Below are positions 1-5,200 of a stretch of DNA of 5,200 nucleotides, in pieces. How positions within the stretch are numbered: the first letter of the stretch is position 1; each line of letters begins with the position of its first letter. The translations under genes and the position numbers were made by a program. A model generated the notes under the pieces. That model was not told the origin of the DNA. It ran no database searches and saw only the letters and a program-made list of their open reading frames with translations. This stretch comes from Actinomycetes bacterium (lineage in GTDB: Bacteria; Actinomycetota; Acidimicrobiia; Acidimicrobiales; SZUA-35): assembly GCA_024227975.1 (NCBI GenBank), contig JAAETV010000355.1, forward strand, positions 1-5,200, written 5' to 3'.

Positions 1-801
1 CCCATCTCGGCTCTCACCGTCCGTACCGGGCGCTCGATGTTCGAATGGGTACTCACGGCCGAGCTCATCATCTTGTTGTTCATCATTCCCGGCATCAGCG
101 CGGGCTCGATCGCTGGTGAGCGCGACCGTCAAACCCTCGTCCCGCTCCAGGTGACGTTGGTGGGCCCGGTGCAGATCTTCTTCGGCAAGGTCCTGGCGTC
201 GAGCAGCTTCCTGCTGTTGTTGTTGATCGGGTCGGCCCCGATCGTTGCCGTGCCCTACCTGGTCGGGGGGATCTCACTGACCCAGGTCCTGTTGTCGCTG
301 TTCTGCCTAGGCGTGACCGGGTTCCTGGTGGCCGTGATCGGGGTCGGTTGCTCGTCGTTCTTCCGTCGTACTCAGACCGCGACTCTGGCCGCCTACGCCG
401 TGGTTCTGGGACTGGTGTTGGGGACCGTAATCCTGTTGGCGGTCGGGGCCATCATCGACTCGAGCCGGGGCGAGGACGACATCGAGCCCCGCCTGATCGC
501 CCTCTACCCCAATCCCTTCCTGGCCGTTGGCGACGCCGCCGGTGAGATCGGCCAACCGTCGGCCGGCCCGTTCAGTCCCATCAAGGAGGTGGTGGTGGAC
601 AGCCAACTCGGTCCGAACATCGCCATTGAAGGGGAATTCGCCTTCAACACTCGCACCGGTGAGGAGGTCGACCTTCCCTCGGGATTCTCGGGCGTCCCCT
701 TGTGGATCCGTTCATTGCTGACCCAGGCCGCAATCGCCACCGTGTTCGGGTTCATCGGCATCCGCAAGCTACGGGCGCCGACCAAGGAGCTGGCGATCTG
801 A
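1..801 (+). CDS. ABC-2 type transporter permease, 5'-truncated by window edge
   Basis: This is the membrane subunit of an ABC transporter, probably an exporter; the ATPase partner would lie upstream. The frame is open from base 1, giving 266 visible codons. The first ATG (37) is probably internal, because the N-terminal membrane helix and first extracytoplasmic loop usual in this family are missing. Counting from the first visible codon, hydrophobic segments lie near 20-37, 65-88, 95-119, 127-150 and 240-257. The family signature follows the first one: GSIAGERDRQTL (35-46), then GPVQIFFGKVLAS (55-67), matching the usual 'aGERErgTl...GKll' pattern between helices two and three. A polar loop of about 85 residues (153-237), probably outside the membrane, precedes the last helix. 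The gene ends in TGA at 799-801, which shares a base with the next start. The ABC-2 permease call is firm; the transported substrate is unknown. Confidence 0.88.
   Translation, partial: PISALTVRTGRSMFEWVLTAELIILLFIIPGISAGSIAGERDRQTLVPLQVTLVGPVQIFFGKVLASSSFLLLLLIGSAPIVAVPYLVGGISLTQVLLSLFCLGVTGFLVAVIGVGCSSFFRRTQTATLAAYAVVLGLVLGTVILLAVGAIIDSSRGEDDIEPRLIALYPNPFLAVGDAAGEIGQPSAGPFSPIKEVVVDSQLGPNIAIEGEFAFNTRTGEEVDLPSGFSGVPLWIRSLLTQAAIATVFGFIGIRKLRAPTKELAI
784..789 (+). promoter_or_regulatory. Ribosome binding site for the coiled-coil protein gene
   Basis: AAGGAG lies inside the last codons of the permease gene, 11 bases before the ATG at 801. The spacing is slightly long, but the match to the 16S rRNA tail is good. 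It supports 801 rather than the upstream in-frame ATG at 702. Confidence 0.6.
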
Positions 802-803
802 TG
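799..803 (+). other. Stop/start overlap (TGATG) between permease and coiled-coil gene
   Basis: The permease stop TGA (799-801) and the next ATG (801-803) share one base. Such junctions usually let terminating ribosomes restart on the next gene, so the two proteins are probably made in a linked ratio. The overlap is seen directly; the coupling is inferred. Confidence 0.75.
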
Positions 804-2342
804 ACAGCCTTCCTCGGCCGGTTCCGCCGCCGTCTGCGGCTGATCTGGGCGTGGGCTACCACGGCCTGGTTGGCCCCGGTCGTCGCTTCGGTGACCGTGG
901 TGGTGGTCGGGATCGGCTGGGTGGCACCGTGGGGCTGGCCCGAACCGATGGCGGCCGGGCTGGTTGTGGCAACGCTGGTCCTCGTAGTAGCCCTGGCCGG
1001 GGTACAGCGCCTGCCGCTCGGGGTGGTGGCCCGGTCAGCCGATCGTGGTCTGACCACGGGGGACTCGTTCTCGGCCGCCCTCCAGTTCGGTGACGATGAC
1101 GGGCCCTTCACCACCAGGATCAAACAGCGGGCTGACCATCTGGCGGCCGGGGCCAACCCATCGGAGGCCGCACCCTTCCATCCCTACGGGTCCCGTTGGG
1201 GGATAGCCATCGGGCTCGGGGGGCTTGCGATGGCTCTGGCCCTGTTCCCCAATCCCCAAGATGATGTCCGAGCCGAACGGGCGGCAACCCAGGAACTGCT
1301 GACCGCGACCGCTGACCGGCTGGAGGAGGAGGCTGCGGCCCTGGCTGAAGATCCTCGGGCCGAGGAAACGGCTGAGGAGCTGGCGGCTCTGGCTGAGGAG
1401 CTACGCCAGACCGAGGATCTGGCGGCCGCTCAGGAGCTCCTCGACGAGGCCCAGCAGACCCTGGCCGAAGCTCGCCCTGACAACTTCGCTTCCCAACGGG
1501 CGGCAGCCGAGGGTCTCGATCGGAGCCTGGCCGACCGACCCCTCAACGAGGCCGGTGGGAGTGCGGCCGAGCAGTTGGCGGCGACCGCAGCGGGTCTCGA
1601 TGGGCTCTCGGCCGATGATCAAGCCAGCCTCGACGCCCTGGCCGAACGGCTGGAGGATCTGGCCGACGCCCAAGCGGCTGGCAACCCCGATGTGGCCGCC
1701 ACCCTGGCCGACGCTGCCGCAGCCCTGGCCGCCGGTGACATCCCCGCCGCCCAAGCTGCACTGGGAGAAGCCGCCCTTGCTCAGGGGGTGGCCTCAGACG
1801 CCGTCGCCTCTCAGCTCGCCGCCGGCCAAGCCGCCGATGCCCTGAGCCGAGCCGCCGCCTCCCTCGGCAACCCCTCATCCCAACCGGGCTCAGGCCAGGG
1901 CCAGGGCTCAGGACAGGGATCAGGGTCAGGATCAGGGCAGGGCTCGGGTCAGGGTCAAGGCTCGGGTGGCGCAGGTGGTGGGGCCCAGGGCCAGGTCGGT
2001 GGAGCCGGTGGTGGGTCCGGTAGTGGCCAAGGCGGGGTCGGCACACCGGGCGGGACCGATCAGGCCCGGGTCGACACCAACGATGGTCAGATGATCGTCG
2101 ACCCCTTGTCGCTCAATCCTGGTGATGAGACCCCTCTGGGCGGTGTTCCCGATGGAGCCAGCAGCGAAGTGATCGGCCAGGGCGACGGGCCGACTACGGC
2201 CAGCCTGGCCCAGGTCCGTTTGTCAGACATCGTCGGCGACTATGCCGAGCGGGCGACCGCCAGCGCCGACCAGCACCAGCTCCCACCAAGCCAGCGTCGT
2301 CTCGTCGGCGACTACTTCGATCTGTTGTCCCAAACTCCCTGA
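801..2342 (+). CDS. Membrane-anchored coiled-coil protein with Gly/Ser/Gln linker, Bat-operon associated (unnamed family)
   Basis: A 513-residue protein of unnamed family; function unknown. A basic N-terminus (RFRRRLRL, 7-14) precedes hydrophobic segments at about 20-42 and 50-67, and a third lies at about 133-149. By the positive-inside rule the rest would face outside the cytoplasm. The loop between the second and third segments carries RSADRGLTTGDSFSAALQF (78-96), resembling the 'LDrrlgLkeRlaTALe' stretch I recall from similar proteins beside MoxR genes. Residues 156-225 are Glu/Ala/Leu-rich and predicted coiled coil, followed by Ala-rich helices to about 355 and a Gly/Ser/Gln linker (362-418). 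The C-terminal tail (469-513) contains LSDIVGDYAERA and LPPSQRRLVGDYFDLL, like the 'Y...A......iPp..r.lVrdYFs.L' ending of such proteins. Start 801 is chosen for its Shine-Dalgarno site and the TGATG junction. A scaffold or partner role for the MoxR/VWA proteins is inference. Confidence 0.85.
   Translation: MTAFLGRFRRRLRLIWAWATTAWLAPVVASVTVVVVGIGWVAPWGWPEPMAAGLVVATLVLVVALAGVQRLPLGVVARSADRGLTTGDSFSAALQFGDDDGPFTTRIKQRADHLAAGANPSEAAPFHPYGSRWGIAIGLGGLAMALALFPNPQDDVRAERAATQELLTATADRLEEEAAALAEDPRAEETAEELAALAEELRQTEDLAAAQELLDEAQQTLAEARPDNFASQRAAAEGLDRSLADRPLNEAGGSAAEQLAATAAGLDGLSADDQASLDALAERLEDLADAQAAGNPDVAATLADAAAALAAGDIPAAQAALGEAALAQGVASDAVASQLAAGQAADALSRAAASLGNPSSQPGSGQGQGSGQGSGSGSGQGSGQGQGSGGAGGGAQGQVGGAGGGSGSGQGGVGTPGGTDQARVDTNDGQMIVDPLSLNPGDETPLGGVPDGASSEVIGQGDGPTTASLAQVRLSDIVGDYAERATASADQHQLPPSQRRLVGDYFDLLSQTP
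1371..1402 (+). repeat. 21-base direct repeat encoding coiled-coil heptads
   Basis: GCTGAGGAGCT occurs at 1371-1381 and again at 1392-1402, exactly 21 bases (seven codons) apart. It encodes two successive AEEL heptads (residues 191-201). The period equals one coiled-coil heptad, which fits growth of the coil by local duplication, although codon preference for Ala, Glu and Leu could also produce it. Confidence 0.6.
1887..1967 (+). repeat. Imperfect tandem repeat of CAGGG/TCAGG units coding a Gly-Gln/Gly-Ser linker
   Basis: About 81 bases are built from near-repeats of a six-base theme (GGXCAG, GGXTCA, GGGCTC variants) and encode alternating Gly with Gln or Ser (residues 363-389). A looser Gly-rich part continues to about 2054. 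Loss or gain of six-base units would keep the reading frame, so the linker may vary in length between strains. It would act as a flexible spacer between the helical region and the C-terminal tail. Confidence 0.75.
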
Positions 2343-2362
2343 TGCCCCCAATCCCCCGATGA
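2342..2362 (+). other. Six-codon mini reading frame (MPPIPR) in the gap before moxR
   Basis: ATG at 2342-2344 overlaps the coiled-coil gene's stop TGA (2340-2342) in a TGATG junction. The frame reads six codons to TGA at 2360-2362, which overlaps the next mini-frame's ATG codons. No separate ribosome binding site is seen, so translation would rely on restart after the upstream stop. It may be chance; it is too short to be a gene in the ordinary sense. Confidence 0.25.
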
Positions 2363-2379
2363 TGAGGTTCGATCCGTGA
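2359..2379 (+). other. Six-codon mini reading frame (MMRFDP) ending on the moxR start
   Basis: Two consecutive ATG codons (2359 and 2362) open a frame that closes at TGA 2377-2379. That stop overlaps the moxR GTG (2376-2378) in a GTGA junction. With the preceding mini-frame it forms an unbroken chain of start/stop overlaps from the coiled-coil gene into moxR. It could serve translational coupling across the 33-base gap, or be accidental. Confidence 0.25.
2364..2367 (+). promoter_or_regulatory. Ribosome binding site for moxR
   Basis: GAGG lies eight bases before the GTG at 2376, an ideal spacing. No ATG in the moxR frame exists between the previous stop (2342) and this point. Together these fix GTG 2376 as the start. 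Confidence 0.7.
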
Positions 2380-3371
2380 CCCCAGAACAGTGCGCCGAGA
2401 CCGTGGCCGCCATCGAAACCGAGATCGGCCGAGTGATCGTCGGCCAACGCTCCCTGATTCAGGAGGTACTTCGCTGCCTGCTGGCCGAGGGCCACATCCT
2501 GCTCGAAGGTGTGCCCGGCCTGGGTAAGACCATGCTGCTCAAGACCTTGGCCGAGACACTCGACATGCCCTGGTCCCGTATCCAGTTCACCCCGGATCTG
2601 ATGCCAGCTGACATCGTGGGCACCCAGATCCTCCACCAGGGGGCCGACGGGGCCCGCCAACTCCAGTTCCGTCCCGGTCCGATCACAGCCAACCTGGTGC
2701 TGGCGGACGAGGTCAACCGGGCGACTCCCAAGACCCAGGCCGCCATGCTCGAAGCGATGCAGGAGAGGGCGGTCACAGTGGCGGGCGAGACCCGGCCCCT
2801 ACCTCGGCCCTTCATGGTGATGGCCACCCAGAATCCACTGGAGATGGAGGGCACATACCCCCTACCCGAGGCTCAACTCGATCGGTTCCTGCTGAAGGCC
2901 GTCGTGTCCTTCCCTACGGCCGACGAGTTGGTCACCGTGATCGAAAGGACGACGGGCGCCACCACCAGCGAACCGAAGCCGGTATGTGATGCAACCAGCC
3001 TGCGGGAGATGGTGGCCCTGACCCGGGAGGTACCGGTACCCGACCATGTCGTCCGTCATGGCGTCGATCTGGTCATCGCCTCCCACCCCGACAGCGAGAC
3101 CGCTCCCGCCGAGGTCCGACACTATGTACGTTTCGGGGCCTCACCTCGGGGAGTCCAGGCCATGATCCTGGCCGGCAAGGCCAGGGCCCTGATGGACGGC
3201 CGGCCCTCGGTGTCGATCGAGGATGTGAGGCAGTCGGCCCTCTCGGCTCTACGTCACCGCCTCGTCGTCGGCTATGAGGCCACGGCCGATCAGACCTCGA
3301 CCGACAATCTGGTCGAGGCCATCCTGGCCAAGGTCCCTGAGCCCTCATCTGGGATCAGGGGCGCCCCGTGA
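2376..3371 (+). CDS. moxR: MoxR-family AAA+ ATPase
   Basis: A 331-residue cytoplasmic AAA+ ATPase of the MoxR type, of normal length and complete. Visible motifs in order are: VIVGQ (20-24) near the start, typical of the family; Walker A GVPGLGKT (45-52); Walker B LVLADEVNRA (107-116) with D111 and E112; sensor 1 ATQNP (150-154) with N153; LDRF (168-171), carrying the conserved arginine; and sensor 2 GASPRG (254-259) with R258 in the helical lid. The PLPEAQLDRF region is strongly family-typical. MoxR ATPases form ring oligomers and act as chaperones or remodellers with VWA-domain partners, represented here by the two downstream genes. The GTG start has a well-spaced GAGG, and the stop overlaps the DUF58 start by four bases. 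All residues needed for ATP hydrolysis appear present. Its client is not shown by the sequence; the ABC permease or the surface complex of the neighbouring proteins is a guess. Confidence 0.96.
   Translation: MTPEQCAETVAAIETEIGRVIVGQRSLIQEVLRCLLAEGHILLEGVPGLGKTMLLKTLAETLDMPWSRIQFTPDLMPADIVGTQILHQGADGARQLQFRPGPITANLVLADEVNRATPKTQAAMLEAMQERAVTVAGETRPLPRPFMVMATQNPLEMEGTYPLPEAQLDRFLLKAVVSFPTADELVTVIERTTGATTSEPKPVCDATSLREMVALTREVPVPDHVVRHGVDLVIASHPDSETAPAEVRHYVRFGASPRGVQAMILAGKARALMDGRPSVSIEDVRQSALSALRHRLVVGYEATADQTSTDNLVEAILAKVPEPSSGIRGAP
3357..3361 (+). promoter_or_regulatory. Ribosome binding site for the DUF58 gene
   Basis: AGGGG lies six bases before the GTG at 3368, within the last codons of moxR. 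It is a modest site that would work together with the overlapping stop and start. Confidence 0.5.
3368..3371 (+). other. Four-base stop/start overlap (GTGA) between moxR and DUF58
   Basis: The DUF58 GTG (3368-3370) and the moxR TGA (3369-3371) overlap. This typical coupling junction suggests linked synthesis of the ATPase and its presumed VWA partner. Confidence 0.8.
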
Positions 3372-4258
3372 ACGGGCCCGTAGACGGGGAGGCCGACGGT
3401 TCGGGCCTACTCCCACCCCAACTGCTGGCCCGACTCGAACGCCTCCAGTTGGTTACTCGTCGGCGACTGGCCGGCGGTCTCGCCGGTGAGCAACGCTCCC
3501 CCCGTCACGGCTCGTCGCTCGACTTCGCCGACTTCCGGGACTACTACCCGGGCGACGATCTGCGCCGTCTCGATTTCAATGCCATGGCCCGCCTCGATCG
3601 GCTCCTGATCAAGCTGTTCGACGCCGAGGATGATCTGGCCCTGCGGCTCCTGGTCGATACCTCGGCCTCGATGGAGGGGGCCAAGCTGGAGCGGGCCAAA
3701 CAGTTGGCTGGTGCCGTCGGCTTCACCGCCCTCGTCCGACGCGACATCGTCTCCCTCTATGCCTTCCCCGAGGCCCCGACCGGGGGTCGATTCCGGGGCC
3801 GAGCGGCATCGAGGGCGCTGTTCACCCGGTTGGAGGGGCTGGAGGCCGGTGGGGAGAGCCCGATCGTGGCTGCGACCGATCGGATACTGTCTCAGCCCGG
3901 TCCGCCAGGGTTGACGATCGTCTTCTCGGACTTGTTGACCCCCGAGTGGGATACCGCCATCCGGCGGATGCCGGCTCGCAACGGGGCCTTCATCGTGGTC
4001 CATGTGTTGGACCCGACCGATCTCGATCCCGATCTGAGTGGCGACCTGGAACTGGTCGACGCTGAGACCGGGACCAGGGTCGAGGTCTCGGTGTCAGCTG
4101 CGGTCCTGGCCGACTATCGCGAGCTGGCGGCTCGTTGGACCGACGAGGTCGCGGGCCGCATCCGGGCCAGTGGTGGCTCCTACCTGCGGGTCATGACGAC
4201 CGACGACCTGGAACAGGTCCTACTGGGCCGGGCTAGAGACGCGGGCGTGATGCGGTGA
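3368..4258 (+). CDS. DUF58 domain protein (soluble, VWA-like fold)
   Basis: A 296-residue protein without membrane segments, so probably cytoplasmic. The DUF58 signature is clear: GEQRSPRHGSSLDFADFRDY (40-59), then YPGDDLRRLDFNAMARLDRL (60-79), matching the usual 'G.hrS...G.g.eF.d.R.Y.pGDd.R.iDW...AR...L' pattern, with F70 where most members have Trp. The VWA part follows, with the metal-site motif DTSAS at 97-101, a GGES stretch (161-164) where S164 may stand for the usual Thr, and FSDLL with D188. The metal site thus looks usable. DUF58 proteins are routinely encoded next to MoxR ATPases and are thought to be their adaptors; the four-base overlap with moxR fits this. A GTG start is supported by AGGGG six bases upstream. 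Many relatives are longer and carry N-terminal membrane helices; this is the short soluble form. The exact role and binding partner are unknown. Confidence 0.94.
   Translation: MNGPVDGEADGSGLLPPQLLARLERLQLVTRRRLAGGLAGEQRSPRHGSSLDFADFRDYYPGDDLRRLDFNAMARLDRLLIKLFDAEDDLALRLLVDTSASMEGAKLERAKQLAGAVGFTALVRRDIVSLYAFPEAPTGGRFRGRAASRALFTRLEGLEAGGESPIVAATDRILSQPGPPGLTIVFSDLLTPEWDTAIRRMPARNGAFIVVHVLDPTDLDPDLSGDLELVDAETGTRVEVSVSAAVLADYRELAARWTDEVAGRIRASGGSYLRVMTTDDLEQVLLGRARDAGVMR
4254..4258 (+). promoter_or_regulatory. Ribosome binding site for the BatA-like gene, formed over the DUF58 stop
   Basis: GGTGA covers the end of the DUF58 gene, including its stop TGA (4256-4258), and sits seven bases before the ATG at 4266. 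It matches the right part of the AGGAGGTGA consensus. The placement favours immediate re-use of the terminating ribosome. Confidence 0.5.
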
Positions 4259-4265
4259 ACACCCC

Positions 4266-5200
4266 ATGAGCTTCGCCGGGTGGGGGTTGGCCAATCCCGC
4301 GGGGTTGTGGTGGTGTGCCCTGGCCCTTCCCATCATCGTTCTCCACATCCTGCGCCCCCGTCGGATCCAGGCCACCGTCGGGGCCGTCTTCTTGTGGCGA
4401 GAAGTGGCCAGACCGGTCTCGGCCGCTCGCCCCTGGCAGCGCCTCATCCCCAGCTGGCTCCTGGCCGCTCAGGTCCTGGCTGCCCTCCTGTTGGGATTGG
4501 CCATGGCCCAACCCGTCCGCCTGACCGATGAGCTGCTGGGTGACCACACGGTGTTCGTCATCGACGCCTCGGCATCCATGCAGGCCACCGACGGGGCCCC
4601 CAACCGCCTGGCCTCGGCCCGGGACCGGGCCCGTGAGCTTCGCCGACAGGTCCCCGTCGGAGGGGAAGCCTCCCTGATCGTGGCCGGAGCCGAAGCCCGT
4701 GCCCTGCTCACCCGCTCGGGCGATGCTGACGCCTTCGACGACGCCCTGGCCACGATCGAGGCCTCCGCTGGGCCCGGCGACTTCGCCGCCGCCTTTGCCC
4801 TGGCCGCCGGGCTCGACACCGCCGACCGGGAGACCCGGGTCGTATTCGTGTCGGACGGGGGCATCGACCCGGCCGACCTGCGGGCCGCCCCCCTCGACAC
4901 CCGCTATGAGGCGATCGGGTCGTCATCGACCAATCGTGGCCTGACCCAACTATCGGTCGAGCCGGCCGATAGTGGTTTGCTGGCCCGGCTCACCGTCGTC
5001 CACTTCGGAGGCCCCGAGGCGACCCAAGGGCTGCGGATCGACGTCGACGGGATCACGGTCGATCGCCGTGAGGTGACCTTGGAGCCAGGCGAAGTCCTCA
5101 ACCTGGCAATCGAGATCCCATTGGGGGAGAAGATCGAGGCCTTCCTCGAAGGTGAGGACGCCCTCGCTCTCGACAACCGAGCGGTGGCCACCATCGCCCG
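4266..5200 (+). CDS. BatA-type membrane protein with VWA domain, 3'-truncated by window edge
   Basis: The frame is open from ATG 4266 to the window end (311 full codons). The N-terminus matches the BatA/aerotolerance-regulator domain: LANPAGLWWCALALPIIVLH (8-27) forms the first membrane segment, followed by a basic stretch (LRPRRIQ), FLWREV (42-47), RPWQRL (55-60) and a second segment at about 62-80. A VWA domain follows: VFVIDASASM (96-105) with the metal-site DASAS at 100-104, and VVFVSDGG (192-199) with D197. The usual Thr position, near G169-D172, appears to be Gly. Residues from about 225 form a beta-rich, Ig-like region (VDGITVDRREVTLEPGE) ending in DALALDNRAVATI (298-310), which resembles the 'DalalDNrA' stretch common in BatA-like proteins. 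It probably works at the membrane with MoxR and DUF58. A third membrane helix or further domains may lie beyond the window. It starts seven bases after DUF58. Confidence 0.9.
   Translation, partial: MSFAGWGLANPAGLWWCALALPIIVLHILRPRRIQATVGAVFLWREVARPVSAARPWQRLIPSWLLAAQVLAALLLGLAMAQPVRLTDELLGDHTVFVIDASASMQATDGAPNRLASARDRARELRRQVPVGGEASLIVAGAEARALLTRSGDADAFDDALATIEASAGPGDFAAAFALAAGLDTADRETRVVFVSDGGIDPADLRAAPLDTRYEAIGSSSTNRGLTQLSVEPADSGLLARLTVVHFGGPEATQGLRIDVDGITVDRREVTLEPGEVLNLAIEIPLGEKIEAFLEGEDALALDNRAVATIA

Noticed and set aside
37..39. ATG at 37 as the true permease start
   Set aside because: The frame is open through base 1, and the N-terminal helix and loop usual for ABC-2 permeases are absent, so the gene most likely begins upstream of the window.
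702..800. Upstream in-frame ATG at 702 as the start of the coiled-coil gene
   Set aside because: It would overlap the permease gene by 100 bases, adds 33 residues rich in Arg, His and Pro that look like out-of-frame translation, and has no better binding site than the AAGGAG before 801.
1044..1058. Perfect inverted repeat CGTGGTC-T-GACCACG, possible operator or hairpin
   Set aside because: It lies inside the coiled-coil gene over the DRGLTTG codons, has a one-base centre unsuited to an RNA loop, and no promoter or gene boundary is nearby. A short palindrome like this is expected by chance in GC-rich sequence.
1543..2046. 167-codon open frame on the minus strand
   Set aside because: It is an antisense shadow of the Ala-rich and Gly/Ser/Gln parts of the coiled-coil gene; the Arg/Pro/His-rich product is a composition artefact.
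2343..2375. Promoter or terminator in the largest gap
   Set aside because: At 33 bases it shows no stem with a T-run and no recognisable -35/-10 pair; it is accounted for by the mini-frames and the moxR binding site.
3407..4003. 198-codon open frame on the minus strand
   Set aside because: It lies wholly opposite DUF58, whose family motifs are unmistakable. The minus translation is low in hydrophobic order and has no recognisable domain, as expected in GC-rich antisense frames.
4284..4299. Near-palindrome around TTGGCCAA just inside the BatA-like gene, possible start-region hairpin
   Set aside because: The bases are explained by the conserved LANPAG codons, and the palindrome has no loop to form a stable RNA hairpin.
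4469..4900. Minus-strand frames opposite the BatA-like gene
   Set aside because: The plus frame from 4266 carries BatA and VWA motifs through this stretch. The minus frames are Ser/Arg/Ala-rich with no motif.

Overview
The window is fully coding on the + strand and holds a single gene train of five genes in a GC-rich genome whose codons mostly end in G or C. The order is: ABC-2 type transporter permease (5' end outside the window), membrane-anchored coiled-coil protein, MoxR-family AAA+ ATPase, DUF58 protein with a von Willebrand A (VWA) fold, and BatA-type membrane protein with a VWA domain (3' end outside the window). Base composition, GTG starts, Ala/Gly/Asp-rich proteins and this gene order suggest an actinobacterium (Actinomycetota), perhaps from the Acidimicrobiia. 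That placement is inferred from style and was not checked by a search.

Layout: 1-801 is the C-terminal part of the permease. 801-2342 encodes the coiled-coil protein and shares one base with the permease stop (TGATG). A 33-base gap (2343-2375) contains two tiny six-codon reading frames whose starts and stops chain the flanking genes together. 2376-3371 is MoxR with a GTG start. 3368-4258 is DUF58, overlapping MoxR by four bases (GTGA). 4266 to the window end is the BatA-like protein, starting seven bases after the DUF58 stop. No stretch over 300 bases lacks a gene. I see no RNA gene, insertion sequence, CRISPR array, terminator or internal promoter.

How the genes may work together: MoxR ATPases commonly pair with VWA proteins, and MoxR-DUF58-BatA is a recurring set (the Bat, or aerotolerance, type). 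The ATPase is thought to act as a chaperone or remodeller, with the VWA proteins as metal-dependent adaptors. Here the cytoplasmic ATPase and DUF58 protein would meet the membrane-bound BatA-like protein and the coiled-coil protein. The tight coupling to an ABC-2 permease hints that the set assembles, matures or gates an export or cell-surface complex. No substrate can be read from the sequence.

Most worth a second look are the coupling of an ABC exporter to a MoxR/VWA set, the unnamed coiled-coil protein with a Gly/Ser/Gln linker and a conserved-looking C-terminal tail, the mini-ORF relay before moxR, and the altered MIDAS residues in the two VWA proteins. The core set itself is a known arrangement, so I do not claim a wholly new system.
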